Positions 24,201-31,900 are shown, counted from the first letter of the stretch. The stretch is DNA of 64,000 nt from JAUSIK01 sp964547875 (GCA_964547875.1 CAZJPE010000001.1:62001-126000), one strand, 5' to 3'. A program made the numbers and translations. Notes: generated from the sequence alone by a model not told the origin.

Positions 24201-24998
24201 TTTACAAAAAGAGGCAGAGTTTACTGGCTTAAGGCGCATGACGCTCCTGCTGCAGAAAGACAGGGTAAAGGAAGAAGCATTGCAAACTTACTGAATTTAA
24301 GAGAGGAGGCAATTGCCAATGTTATGGCTATTACTAACTTTGAATCTGGGTATTTAATGTTTGCTACAAAATTAGGAATTGTGAAGAGGCTGCCTTTAAA
24401 GGATGTTTCTAATCCCAGAAGCACGGGAGTTAGAATAATGAATCTGCCTGCTGACGGGAGTGACGAGATAATTAATGTCAGCAGAGTAGAGGATGGGCAG
24501 GAAGTATTGATTATCACAAAGAAAGGACAGGCTATTAGATTTAATTCCAATGATGTTAGGGCTATGGGTAGAGCGAGTTATGGAGTCAAAGGAATTGATT
24601 TAGCAAAGAATGATTTAGTTGTTTCTTTAATGGCTGTTCCTAAAGATGGAAAGACAACTGTTCTAACACTAACGGAAAAGGGATTTGGGAAGAGGTCTGA
24701 TATTGTGGAATATAGAAAAACTGCGAGAGCTGGAAAGGGCGTTATTAATTTAAAGACAAATGACAAGACAGGAAGCGTTATTGCATCTGTAGCTGTGAAT
24801 GACAAAGATTCTGTTATTATTACTACAACAAAAGGCAATATTATAAGAATTCCAATGAAGGACTTGAGGGTTATGGGGCGAGCAACTCAGGGAGTGAGAG
24901 CTGTAAAGCTCAAGGAAGGAGATAAGGTTGCCGATGTTGTTCGAGTCCCTGTAATGATTGAAGACTCTCGTTTTGCTGATATGTTTAGTAATCTTTAA
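21285..24998 (+). CDS. gyrA: DNA gyrase subunit A, intein-containing precursor
   Basis: The 1237-aa precursor contains the gyrase breakage-reunion domain (SYIDYAMSVIVQRALPSVED, HPHGD), interrupted by a 394-residue intein at 134-527. It resumes at SLDGDSAAAYRYTEARL, with catalytic Tyr539 in precursor numbering (Tyr145 after splicing). The C-terminal beta-pinwheel includes QKRGGAG, a GyrA-box, so the enzyme is gyrase rather than topoisomerase IV. The spliced length would be about 843 aa, normal for GyrA. The intein must splice out for activity because it separates conserved catalytic segments. Confidence 0.96.
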   Translation: MTEENNEKKIDEAIEEKERERRKKDMIENGVQGTEIVEEMEKSYIDYAMSVIVQRALPSVEDGLKPVHRRILYSMEQLGLDASKPTKKSATIVGDVIGKYHPHGDIAVYDALVRLAQDFSLRYPLVHGQGNFGCFTADTKVKLADGRDLSFIELIEENNNGKRNFTFTIDNGIVKIAEVKNPRMTKKNAEIMKVFLDNGQEIKCTLNHLFMLKDGSYKEARNLKSGDSLMPLYTKLSTETDSLKNPKTIGYSMIFQPKLKSWNFIHILADEWNLDNKIYAVNSGRIRHHIDFNKLNNNPINIKRMHWKEHWQTHYNLTSSRHKNDLDYRKKLEEGRRRFWSDAKNREVYSQRMTERNLENWKKSSYREEKRIQLSEINKKYFKENPEAIEIIRKRASITMKKMWEIPRYKELFHEKIVASNKNRKSNLTGKKKFLKICNYLLTKNLPLTKENFENIRQNIFGIKSFTSWNHGIKKHFNGDKNLILNELNGNHKVVDIEFINQHTSVYDLTIDDTHNFALSAGIFVHNSLDGDSAAAYRYTEARLSKISQELLADIDKETVKMNPNFDNSTKEPETLPAKLPNLLLNGATGIAVGMATNIPPHNLIELCDAIIAYIDNSDVSIDELLQIVRGPDFPTGGHAMGPGILEMYKTGKGRIVMRARTSIEEKKGRENIIVTEIPYMVNKAELVKDIARLASEKRLSDISDIWDESAKGKIRIVIELKKGVDSKYTINRLYKLTNMQTNFDANVLALVGKQPRVLNLRDVIVEYVKYRRMIVTNRSKFELKKAEDRLEIVLGLLIALKNIDSIVELIKKSKTVSEAHEGLMKKFDFSDRQARAVLETKLQQLTSLEHTKLKEEEQKLKETIEYLKNVLGSDKEILKIIKKEVNELKKEYGDERRTKIVRKIDEISEGDLIEKKDVVVMLTNSGYIKRVDLKTYKEQKRGGAGVMGTGLKDDDFVRKMISCSTHDYLLFFTKRGRVYWLKAHDAPAAERQGKGRSIANLLNLREEAIANVMAITNFESGYLMFATKLGIVKRLPLKDVSNPRSTGVRIMNLPADGSDEIINVSRVEDGQEVLIITKKGQAIRFNSNDVRAMGRASYGVKGIDLAKNDLVVSLMAVPKDGKTTVLTLTEKGFGKRSDIVEYRKTARAGKGVINLKTNDKTGSVIASVAVNDKDSVIITTTKGNIIRIPMKDLRVMGRATQGVRAVKLKEGDKVADVVRVPVMIEDSRFADMFSNL
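21684..22865 (+). other. GyrA intein with HNH-type endonuclease domain
   Basis: The insert begins with Cys (CFTADTKVKLADGR, block A) and has a TLNHLFMLKDG block-B-like segment. It ends VYDLTIDDTHNFALSAG...VHN, followed by Ser+1: complete class 1 splicing motifs. The central part has HHIDFNKLNNNPINIKRMHW followed by KEHWQTH, an HNH nuclease pattern near precursor residues 288-314, then Trp/Lys-rich NUMOD-like helices. No LAGLIDADG motif is visible. It sits between Gly133 and Ser528, before the catalytic Tyr, unlike mycobacterial GyrA inteins, which lie directly after the Tyr. Confidence 0.85.
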
Positions 24999-25032
24999 TA
25001 ATATTTTTATATGCGGATTTTGTAGCAGAAAG

Positions 25033-25320
25033 ATGGATAATGATAAGGAATTAAGACTTTTAAGAAGAGCGAGAGAAGTTAAGGAGTCCTTAAATAGATT
25101 TGGTAGGAGATGCGATGACGCTGAGAAGATATTGGAATTGGGTAGGACTAGAGAAGGATTAGATAGGCTTTCTGAATTATCAGAAAGGGATAGAGATTAT
25201 TCAATTAGATATAATCATTATGTTTATCATTGCACTTATCCAGAGGGTTCAGAGAAGGATGCTGTTGAGTACGCGGAAAAATCTGTTGAGAATTTATTAA
25301 AAATAAAGAATAAAGAATAA
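25033..25320 (+). CDS. Hypothetical helical protein (95 aa)
   Basis: The protein (MDNDKELRLLRRAREVKESL onward) is highly charged and helical. I chose the ATG at 25033 because the longer frame begins inside gyrA, and TTTTTATATG near 25005 gives a TATA box for a leaderless transcript. No known domain. It converges closely on the DoxX gene. Confidence 0.5.
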   Translation: MDNDKELRLLRRAREVKESLNRFGRRCDDAEKILELGRTREGLDRLSELSERDRDYSIRYNHYVYHCTYPEGSEKDAVEYAEKSVENLLKIKNKE

Positions 25321-25323
25321 AAT

Positions 25324-25707
25324 TTAGTGCTTTGATACTGCCCATTTTCCAGGACCGCTTAAAGCAATTGTTATCAAGCCTGCTATTCCTATCAGATGAA
25401 AAAATGAGTTGCTTGAAGTAATTCCTCCATTCGGAACAACTACGAGAATCCACGCTACTGCTAGAATTATGGCCAATGGCCATGTTGTATATTTAGTTTT
25501 ATAGCCTATAAGGATTAATGCGCCGAAAACAGTCTCCGAAAGGATTAAAAGCCATCCGAAGAAAGAAGGCAATGGAAAGCCTAATCCTCCAAGCATGCCA
25601 ATCACTTGATCAGGGCCCATGAACTTTTTTATTCCTGCTATCAGGAATAAAAGGCCTATAACAACTCTTAACAGAGTATGGCCAAGTATGTGTTTGTCTG
25701 ATGTCAT
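25324..25707 (-). CDS. DoxX-family membrane protein
   Basis: The 127-aa protein has four hydrophobic helices and the DoxX pattern (LLRVVIGLLFLIAGIKKFMG, ETVFGALILIGY, GPGKWAV). A perfect AGGAGG precedes the ATG. DoxX proteins are quinone-linked or redox-associated membrane proteins of uncertain precise function. It is apparently monocistronic, with a TATA-like TATTTAAA about 40 bases upstream of the ATG. Confidence 0.8.
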   Translation of the reverse strand: MTSDKHILGHTLLRVVIGLLFLIAGIKKFMGPDQVIGMLGGLGFPLPSFFGWLLILSETVFGALILIGYKTKYTTWPLAIILAVAWILVVVPNGGITSSNSFFHLIGIAGLITIALSGPGKWAVSKH

Positions 25708-25934
25708 GTTTTATCCTCCTTTCATTTTTTATTTGAATAGAAATTGCTTTAAATAGTTTACGGAAATGTTGTTCACTTTATAGCTTAACATCTCTATAAG
25801 ATTTTTTATTATTAATAGAAGTTCCTTTTAATTTCAAGATTCTCTATCATTATGAACCATTAACTATATTGTTTCATTAATTATCAAATGTAAACTATGT
25901 TAAGTTAGAAGGTTTACTTTACAGGAAACTCTAA

Positions 25935-26384
25935 TTAATATTTCCAATTATAATATCCTGCGAGAGTTTCGTAACGAGGCTCGTAGTAATATGATTTCGT
26001 GTAAGCGTTAAAATTGTTGTCGTAATCTCTATCATAATAATTGTAAGGCATTTTATACCTCCAATTTGAATAAGAGGGATAGGAATATTTGTATAAAGGC
26101 GCTCTGGGATAAGGCCTGTAATAATAATCGCCATAATATTGGTTATAATCTCTTTCTATAGTTGTTCTCCTTGTTGTTGAAAGATATATCTTTTCTCTTC
26201 CCCATGGGTAATAATTTGTATAGTATTCTTTGTCATAGGAATATGATGTTTTTCTGTAATCGTCATCATAATTGCTGTAACCATAGCTATGAGGAGGATA
26301 GTAATAGGAATAGCCTGCTGATGCTAAATTAAGGGAAAATAGCGCTGTTAAGAGTATCACTGCAAAGAGATATTTTTTGCTCAT
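25935..26384 (-). CDS. Tyrosine-rich secreted protein
   Basis: The 149-aa protein has a signal peptide (YLFAVILLTALFSLNLASA) and a mature part of about 126 residues. By my count 39 of these are tyrosine (about 31%), in clusters such as YSYYYPPHSYGY and YNQYYGDYYYRPYP. The rest is mostly Asp, Asn, Arg, Ser and Pro. No cysteine or enzyme motif is seen. Such composition occurs in structural, adhesive or cross-linkable matrix proteins elsewhere, so an extracellular matrix or sheath role is possible but inferred. A TTTAAATA box lies about 30 bases upstream. Confidence 0.7.
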   Translation of the reverse strand: MSKKYLFAVILLTALFSLNLASAGYSYYYPPHSYGYSNYDDDYRKTSYSYDKEYYTNYYPWGREKIYLSTTRRTTIERDYNQYYGDYYYRPYPRAPLYKYSYPSYSNWRYKMPYNYYDRDYDNNFNAYTKSYYYEPRYETLAGYYNWKY

Positions 26385-26480
26385 ATATTTTAGTATAAGT
26401 TTTTATATTTAAATCTTGTTTACTACTTTTTTTGATGATATTTCAATAAAATTTAAATAAAAAGCTTTAAGCAAAATATT

Positions 26481-26741
26481 ATGTTTGATGAAAAAAGGAG
26501 AGAATATAGTTTTGAGGAAGTAACTGAAATAATTAATGTAAAAGAGAGATATAACAGAATGACGGATAGTTGTTTAAAAGTGATTGGTAGGAGTAATAAT
26601 ATTGATGGAGCATTTTTGGGTGAGATTTATACTTATAGGAACGAATTAGGGAAATATCCTAAATTTTTCCCTTTATATAAGGAGCAATTTGAGCCAGTAG
26701 CTGATAGAGCAATAAATATCCTGAAGGAGAGAAAGAATTAG
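26481..26741 (+). CDS. Hypothetical protein (86 aa)
   Basis: A small soluble helical protein (RREYSFEEVTEIINVKERYN) with no membrane helix or known motif. A TTTAAATA box lies 25-30 bases upstream of its ATG, supporting transcription. Function unknown. Confidence 0.45.
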   Translation: MFDEKRREYSFEEVTEIINVKERYNRMTDSCLKVIGRSNNIDGAFLGEIYTYRNELGKYPKFFPLYKEQFEPVADRAINILKERKN

Positions 26742-26769
26742 TTAGATTTATATAACAGAAATTGTATTA

Positions 26770-26994
26770 ATGAAAATGTTGAAAAGGAGCGTGACAATTG
26801 AGTTAGACGAGAGAGTTGTTTCAAGGCTTCAAAGGAGGGCAAAGCGAAATATGCTTTCTTTAAGGGAATTAATAGAAGATATTATAAGGAGAAGCGCTGT
26901 CTCTTCTGGCGGGGCATCCATCAGCGGGGATTCAGACGACGCTCTCGTAAGCATATTCAGCAGAAAAACTAAGGCAAGGAAAAAATGGCGATAG
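26770..26994 (+). CDS. Ribbon-helix-helix DNA-binding protein
   Basis: The 74-aa protein opens with RSVTIELDERVVSRLQRRAK and LSLRELIEDIIRRS, a beta strand plus two helices of the CopG/MetJ ribbon-helix-helix type. The tail is Ser/Gly-rich and basic. It overlaps the next gene by ten bases, so it may regulate or partner with that membrane protein. An antitoxin role is possible, but the partner does not look like a known toxin. Confidence 0.65.
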   Translation: MKMLKRSVTIELDERVVSRLQRRAKRNMLSLRELIEDIIRRSAVSSGGASISGDSDDALVSIFSRKTKARKKWR

Positions 26995-27266
26995 ATACGA
27001 TTGTGATATCAGCGAGCCTTGGCGCATTAGGCGGGCTGACAAGAGGAATTGTAGGCTTGCTGAAAGCATTGTCCCTTAGGCGAAGAATTATATGGAATTA
27101 CTGGCTTATTACAGTTGTTATAGCAACAATAATAGGAACATTTGTCGGCGTTGTTTTTGATTTTGATTATCGGCTTTCTTTGCTTTCTGGCTATGCAGGC
27201 TCGGATATATTAGAGGGAATTTACAAAAGCTTTAAAGTCCAAAAGGTTTATACAAAGCAGAAATAA
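26985..27266 (+). CDS. Small membrane protein (93 aa)
   Basis: Two hydrophobic segments (TIVISASLGALGGLTRGIVG and WLITVVIATIIGTFVGVVF) flank a basic loop. The tail (LLSGYAGSDILEGIYKSFK) resembles holin-like or small phage-type membrane proteins, but the evidence is weak. It is coupled to the ribbon-helix-helix gene by overlap. Confidence 0.5.
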   Translation: MAIDTIVISASLGALGGLTRGIVGLLKALSLRRRIIWNYWLITVVIATIIGTFVGVVFDFDYRLSLLSGYAGSDILEGIYKSFKVQKVYTKQK

Positions 27267-27368
27267 ATGTTTTAAGCATAATAAAAATAAGGAGTAAAAA
27301 TATAAGATAGCAGATATTATGCGTGGATGGGATAAGAAATTTAATTCTAAGAAGTAACTTCAATTTTA

Positions 27369-27454
27369 TAGCAAAAGACTAAAATAATTTATCGGTTTGT
27401 CTTTTGCTACATCAAGAATAAAATTCTTGAGGCCATCAAGAACAGAGTTCTTGA
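27369..27454. repeat. Stem-loop cluster and double-hairpin repeat, copy 2
   Basis: TAGCAAAAGAC...GTCTTTTGCTA (27369-27379 with 27399-27409) forms an 11-bp stem with a 19-base loop. It is followed at once by TCAAGAAT-AAA-ATTCTTGA (27412-27430), GGCCA, then TCAAGAAC-AGA-GTTCTTGA (27436-27454). The last two match the layout of the repeat at 10929-10973, with changes in both arms that keep pairing. It lies in a 290-base gap without a convincing gene, upstream of tRNA-Asp. Confidence 0.65.
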
Positions 27455-27558
27455 GGTATTCGAGAGAACAAAAAGCTTGGTTAATTATTTTGGTCTCTCT
27501 TTATAATCAAAAATTTTTATTAATAAGATTTAAAAACGCATTTACTTTTTATTTTCGT

Positions 27559-27630
27559 GCTCCAATAGTTTAGTGGCTAGAACATGCGCCTGTCACGCGC
27601 AAGGCCCGAGTTCGATTCTCGGTTGGGGCG
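27559..27630 (+). tRNA. tRNA-Asp (GTC)
   Basis: All four arms fold: acceptor GCTCCAA with TTGGGGC and discriminator G, anticodon stem TGCGC/GCGCA around CTGTCAC (anticodon GTC at 27592-27594), and T-arm CCGAG-TTCGATT-CTCGG. No intron. Its last 12 bases are repeated at 50638-50649, marking it as the integration target of the element that follows. Confidence 0.95.
27619..27630 (+). other. attL (tRNA-Asp 3' end)
   Basis: TCGGTTGGGGCG is the 3' end of tRNA-Asp and recurs exactly at 50638-50649. Two bases further in, ATCCACCAGAAC (27633-27644) is an inverted counterpart of the arm next to attR, as expected for integrase arm sites. Confidence 0.75.
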
Positions 27631-27665
27631 TAATCCACCAGAACGGTTATTTGAAAGATTATTAT

Positions 27666-27908
27666 TCATTTTTCTTTTAACTTTAATTTTGCTTGAGTTG
27701 TGAATTCAAGCCATCGTTTATAATAATAAGTTAATATTCCTGGAATTCCTCCGATATACAAAAATATCTTCGAAAAGGTGTTTTGTGTATTCATAAAGGC
27801 ATCTATAATTGCGCCAACACTAAACATACCTATTAAGATTACTGCAGGAGCAGCAAAGAAATAAAATATTAACTCTCTAATTCCTTCTTGATATTCGTGT
27901 TCTTTCAT
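27666..27908 (-). CDS. Small two-helix membrane protein (80 aa)
   Basis: Two transmembrane helices (ELIFYFFAAPAVILIGMFSV and IFLYIGGIPGILTYYY) with a basic C-terminal tail. It overlaps the wHTH gene by four bases and is the last element gene before attL. Function unknown. Confidence 0.55.
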   Translation of the reverse strand: MKEHEYQEGIRELIFYFFAAPAVILIGMFSVGAIIDAFMNTQNTFSKIFLYIGGIPGILTYYYKRWLEFTTQAKLKLKEK

Positions 27909-28207
27909 TTTTTTTCATCTCTGGGCTTTTCTATTTTTATTATTTTAAATAAATTGTTATTGTCCATTCTTTTAAGTTCTGGCGTTGGTTCCCATACAAT
28001 TATAGGATTGTCTGTATTCTTTCCAAGCATAAAAGGCTTTACTAAGCCAGCTTCTTGAAATTCATTAATTATCCTTTCTGTCATATGATTATTAGTTTCT
28101 AAAGCATTTGTTATTTGACTACCAGTTACTGGTGAGCCAGCATTTACAATAAAATCCTTTGCTTCTTTTCTTAATCTAAACCTTTCGTCATTTTCAATCA
28201 TTGGCAT
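27905..28207 (-). CDS. Winged-helix-like DNA-binding protein (100 aa)
   Basis: Residues about 12-60 (LRKEAKDFIVNAGSPVTGSQ, then MTERIINEFQEAGLVKPF) look like a winged helix-turn-helix with a recognition helix before a beta wing. It is probably a regulator of the element. It is translationally coupled to the small membrane protein downstream. Confidence 0.55.
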   Translation of the reverse strand: MPMIENDERFRLRKEAKDFIVNAGSPVTGSQITNALETNNHMTERIINEFQEAGLVKPFMLGKNTDNPIIVWEPTPELKRMDNNNLFKIIKIEKPRDEKK

Positions 28208-28256
28208 AGAAATAAGAGATAAATTTAGTTTAAATGTTTTTGGATAATGTCCAAAA

Positions 28257-29213
28257 TTAGATTTTACTTCTCCAATTTATAGGGCAACTTATTTCTGGTA
28301 AGTCAGAATATTCTTGTTTCCAAATCTCGTCGCATAAATTATCTGTGGATGAATCATTATAAACACATATATTTAATTTGTAACATTTATTCTCCTTCTC
28401 AAAGGCGCATCCTGGGCAATCTAATAGAAGAGTAAACGTCCTTAACCCATTTTTAATTTCTCTTCTTCCTTCTTCACATCTTTCATATACGGTGTCAAAA
28501 TCATCTCCATAACTACTACAATTTTGATGCCATAAATATAATTGAATAAAACCATGACTAAGTGGGTTCAGGCTAAATTCTTCGTAACCTTTACGTGCTT
28601 TGTAAGTTTTATCTTCATCTATGATGTAAAAATTCATATATCCTGTTGGTCTTTGTCCATTGTTTACAACTTTAAAATTCAAAGTATTATCTCTATGATT
28701 AAAACTCCCGTCTTGATTGTGTTGAATTGAGGCTAAATGAAAAGTGGCGCGGGCATAACCATTTGTTAGAGCTACTTCTATGTTAGGACTAATTGTCGGA
28801 CTACTTTCTTTTTGCAGATTAAAGATTTGATAATTAAAAAATATTGTAGTAACAAGGCTAATAACAGCTACGATAGCCATTACTATTGTAGCCAACTTCG
28901 TTGTTTCATTTCTTTTTCTATTGGTCTCTATAAGCTTAAGTTTAGTTAAGTAATCTATTCCTTTCGGAGTAATTGTTATCTCATCTATTCCCATTAGCCA
29001 CGAATCTAATTTGTATCTTCCAGTTGGAGCTATACGGCTTTCTGGAAGTACAATATCAATTTTTCCTGTATCTTTTAAATATCTAAGAATCTGAGAAAAT
29101 TCTCCATCAAGAGAATGTAATCCTACTTCTTTTCTCAATTTTTCTGCATAATAAAATTTAGGATATGCTACTTCCAATAGCTTTAAAATTTTAATAATGG
29201 ATTTTCTATCCAT
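28257..29213 (-). CDS. Transmembrane winged-helix sensor-like protein
   Basis: The 318-aa protein starts with a winged helix (MDRKSIIKILKLLEVAYPKF, GLHSLDGEFSQILRYLKDTG, then ITPKGIDYLTKLKLI). It has one membrane helix around residues 107-130 (LATIVMAIVAVISLVTTIFF) and an outer domain of about 185 residues with nine cysteines that could form disulfides. This is a one-component architecture in which an external signal could control DNA binding. It is convergent with nothing and lies upstream of the small wHTH gene. Confidence 0.6.
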   Translation of the reverse strand: MDRKSIIKILKLLEVAYPKFYYAEKLRKEVGLHSLDGEFSQILRYLKDTGKIDIVLPESRIAPTGRYKLDSWLMGIDEITITPKGIDYLTKLKLIETNRKRNETTKLATIVMAIVAVISLVTTIFFNYQIFNLQKESSPTISPNIEVALTNGYARATFHLASIQHNQDGSFNHRDNTLNFKVVNNGQRPTGYMNFYIIDEDKTYKARKGYEEFSLNPLSHGFIQLYLWHQNCSSYGDDFDTVYERCEEGRREIKNGLRTFTLLLDCPGCAFEKENKCYKLNICVYNDSSTDNLCDEIWKQEYSDLPEISCPINWRSKI

Positions 29214-29253
29214 AAAATTTAAAATAAATAAAGGTATAAAAATTTATAGTAAT

Positions 29254-29475
29254 TTAACGCTTTACATAGTGTCTAAACCTATCATCTTCTGGATTTATAC
29301 ATTTGACAAAGCCTATTTTCTCTAATATTAATAAAACTCTGCTTATAGAACTTCTATGTTTATTTAATTCCTTAGCTAATTCTGTTGCTGTTTTTGGCCT
29401 ATCTAAAGCTTCTAAAATTACTCTTCTAAGTTTGCCTTTCTTGAGAAATATCTCTTTCTTTAATTCTTTTTTCAT
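29254..29475 (-). CDS. Winged helix-turn-helix regulator (73 aa)
   Basis: The protein is essentially one wHTH: LRRVILEALDRPKTATELAK, then LNKHRSSISRVLLILEKIGF and a short wing. The ATG at 29475 is preferred over a TTG six codons upstream because it follows a TTTAAATT box with leaderless spacing. It diverges from the gene at 29556. Repeated TAGCGTAACA sites lie in the shared promoter, so it probably controls both. Confidence 0.7.
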   Translation of the reverse strand: MKKELKKEIFLKKGKLRRVILEALDRPKTATELAKELNKHRSSISRVLLILEKIGFVKCINPEDDRFRHYVKR

Positions 29476-29482
29476 AAAGAAA

Positions 29483-29526
29483 TAGCGTAACAATAATTTA
29501 AAGGCGAGAGTAACTTTAGCGTAACA
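29483..29526. promoter_or_regulatory. Divergent promoter with direct repeats
   Basis: TAGCGTAACA occurs at 29483-29492 and again at 29517-29526 between a wHTH gene and a membrane-protein gene. The 34-base spacing is about three helical turns. These are candidate operators for the adjacent regulator. Confidence 0.5.
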
Positions 29527-29555
29527 TTTTTATATTATAAAAATTTGGTTAATTC

Positions 29556-30032
29556 ATGGAAAAACAAGAATCTTGGTTTAACAGGCATCCGATATTGACA
29601 ACTATCTTAATAATTTTTGCATTGCTAATTATTTACTCAGTAATTCGAAGTGATAATAATGAGTCACATACTGATAAAAGTGCAAATATAGAAGATGTGA
29701 ACCAACAAGATAATACACAAAGTAATTCTTTAGCTACATGGCATGAAATAAAGAGATTTGAGGGTAGTGGGATAAAAGATACCGATACATTTAACATCCC
29801 TTTAAATGAATGGAGAATTTCTTGGGATACTAAGCCTCGTGAAGATGTATATGGAACCTGGCCTTCAAATTTCGCTATATATGTTTATAGCGATGATGGG
29901 CAATTAGTAGATGTGGTTGCGAATGTTGTCGGTTATAGTAAAGATTCTACAATTATGAGAGGTGCTGGGAATTATTATCTAGGGATTAATAGCGGCCAAC
30001 CATATATAATATTAATAGAAGCTAAATATTAA
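29556..30032 (+). CDS. Membrane-anchored extracellular protein (158 aa)
   Basis: One N-terminal membrane helix (PILTTILIIFALLIIYSVI), then a polar linker and a beta-rich domain (WHEIKRFEGSGIKDTDTFNI, FAIYVYSDDGQLVDVVANVV, GNYYLGINSGQPYIILIEA). That domain resembles a widespread small outer-surface beta domain. It is the only plus-strand gene in the element body and has its own promoter, so it may be expressed in the resident state, for example in exclusion or immunity. Function is inferred only from layout. Confidence 0.55.
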   Translation: MEKQESWFNRHPILTTILIIFALLIIYSVIRSDNNESHTDKSANIEDVNQQDNTQSNSLATWHEIKRFEGSGIKDTDTFNIPLNEWRISWDTKPREDVYGTWPSNFAIYVYSDDGQLVDVVANVVGYSKDSTIMRGAGNYYLGINSGQPYIILIEAKY

Positions 30033-30066
30033 ATATTAATTTTCAATTAAAGATATTTCGCTCCAT

Positions 30067-31140
30067 CTATATTTCATTTTTCTCGCGCATATAATCTATT
30101 CCTTCCCTTAAACTTACATTTATTCCATCATTTTCAAATAAACCACGAATTATTTTACCATCATGTCTAAAATGGCTGTTATCATGGGCAATATCTCCAG
30201 AATTTTCATTAAAAGAGTAATATAATAATAAGCTTTCATCATGTATATTTCCAAGCGGACTATTATCTGTATATCTCCCAGTAGTAAATAGAGAAGAAAC
30301 TTCTGCATCATTTAATGAGGCGTTATAAATTCTGAATTCGTCTAAACTGCCTGGAACAGTTTGTTCTGTTTCAGTGTTCCAATCCCCAATTTTACCAGGA
30401 TTAATAGCTCCCACAGCCAAGAAATTTTCAAAATCATGAAAGTCATAAAATTCCATTCTTCTGTTTTTTCTTATAACAGCGCTATCAATTGGCTGTTTTT
30501 TACCATCTATATATATTGCAAGATAGCCCAAATTTGGTTTTGCGGTAAGAACAATGTGGTGCCATTCTCCATCTGAAATATTAATATGGCCATGCGTAGC
30601 GCCCCTTAATTCACTTCCAAATTCATCTCTTAGATTAAAAGCAATATAATTTGTTGTCTGTCCAGTATAATCAATATGCGCGCTCACATTATCGTTTAAA
30701 TATGCAGAGAACATAGTATCCGTGTCATCACCATTTTGTGTTCCAAACGGAGTCCAAACTTCTGTTGTATTTGTCGAATTAACCCAAAAAGAAACAGTAA
30801 TATTTGTAGATTCTAAATTACTTCCTAAACCTTCTATAAGTCCTGCATTAATATGCGTCTTAAAATCTCCATCAAGAAATATCCATGTTTGATTTTTCGC
30901 AATCAATTCAAAACCGCCCTCATAGAATTTAGTAAGATTATTTATTATTGCCTCTTTATAAAGAATTTTTTCTCCGTTTTCTTTAATAAAATAGATTTTA
31001 ATTTTATTTATATCTTTTTCATTTTCGCCATTTTCTGAAACAGAAAAACCAGTGATTTTACTTTTTAAAAAGAGAATAATAAACCCTACTAATATTAAAA
31101 TCATTAGGATTATTGTAATTAAATAGAATCTTTTATTCAT
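30067..31140 (-). CDS. LamG/concanavalin-like membrane-anchored protein (357 aa)
   Basis: It has an N-terminal membrane helix (FYLITIILMILILVGFIILF) and then a LamG-like jelly-roll. That domain shows ITVSFWVNSTNTT, DGEWHHIVLTAKPNLGYLAI, YIDGKKQ and PGSLDEFRIYNASLNDAEVS, the Laminin_G_3 pattern. It is probably displayed outside the cell and binds carbohydrate or protein. The same fold occurs in the 1122-aa Rhs protein of this element. The ~200 bases upstream hold no gene. Confidence 0.7.
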   Translation of the reverse strand: MNKRFYLITIILMILILVGFIILFLKSKITGFSVSENGENEKDINKIKIYFIKENGEKILYKEAIINNLTKFYEGGFELIAKNQTWIFLDGDFKTHINAGLIEGLGSNLESTNITVSFWVNSTNTTEVWTPFGTQNGDDTDTMFSAYLNDNVSAHIDYTGQTTNYIAFNLRDEFGSELRGATHGHINISDGEWHHIVLTAKPNLGYLAIYIDGKKQPIDSAVIRKNRRMEFYDFHDFENFLAVGAINPGKIGDWNTETEQTVPGSLDEFRIYNASLNDAEVSSLFTTGRYTDNSPLGNIHDESLLLYYSFNENSGDIAHDNSHFRHDGKIIRGLFENDGINVSLREGIDYMREKNEI

Positions 31141-31342
31141 TTTCCAAATAAATTATTTAGATTTATATATTCTTTGTCTTTTTCACAGATATTATATTCT
31201 AATGTTTATAGCAATTATATTAAGATTTTCATAATCTAAAGAATATTTTTAAGTAGAGTTCGTCATTATAATTATCTTCTAATAAAAGAGGTGTTTAGAT
31301 AAATTCATTATCTTTTTGATTTATTAGGGTTTGCATTTTGAA

Positions 31343-31900
31343 TTAATCAATAATTAAAAAGTAAAAAATTATAGAAAGTAATATAAAAATAATTAATGGA
31401 ATAATTATATAATATTTTAGCCTTGTTTTAGACAATTTAATTAAATAAGCTCCTAAGAAAATTAAGAACAGGGGAGATAGTAAGGGCATCAAAAAGATTT
31501 GAGAATAATATAATATTCCTAATATTCCAGATAAAGGACGAAGAATGATTGGCTCAAAATAAATAATTGAGAAAAGAAAAAGAATAATAACTCCAGAAAT
31601 TAGCGAAGTGATTCCCATGTGTTTTAATGATTTTTCTTCTCTTTCTTCAAATTTTATATTAGCTTTAAATTTAATAAATAAGAAAAATGTTATTATAGGT
31701 ATGCTAGTTATTAGTAAATTCAAAAAATACCATTCAAATCCGCCCTCATGAGAGATTGAATTGATCCAAATAAAAAAATGTAGCATTCCAAATACTATAC
31801 TCGTTATTAATAAAATCCAATATCTTATTCTAGGTAATTTTCTCTTTGGCTTAGCCATCTTAGTGCTTAGATTATTTTTATTTTTATCTCCATTTATCAT
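31343..31900 (-). CDS. Multi-helix membrane protein, candidate immunity to the 31903 tip
   Basis: The 185-aa protein has about five hydrophobic helices (YWILLITSIVFGMLHFFIWI, LLITSIPIITFFLFI, ISGVIILFLFSIIYF and others). It starts two bases after the Rhs cassette stop, the position of immunity genes in this array. An internal Met15 is an alternative start. No known family is recognised. Confidence 0.55.
   Translation of the reverse strand: MINGDKNKNNLSTKMAKPKRKLPRIRYWILLITSIVFGMLHFFIWINSISHEGGFEWYFLNLLITSIPIITFFLFIKFKANIKFEEREEKSLKHMGITSLISGVIILFLFSIIYFEPIILRPLSGILGILYYSQIFLMPLLSPLFLIFLGAYLIKLSKTRLKYYIIIPLIIFILLSIIFYFLIID

Noticed and set aside
24958..25032. Upstream start of the 95-aa gene inside gyrA
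   Set aside because: It would overlap gyrA and its hydrophobic, Cys-containing start is unlike the rest; a promoter lies between.
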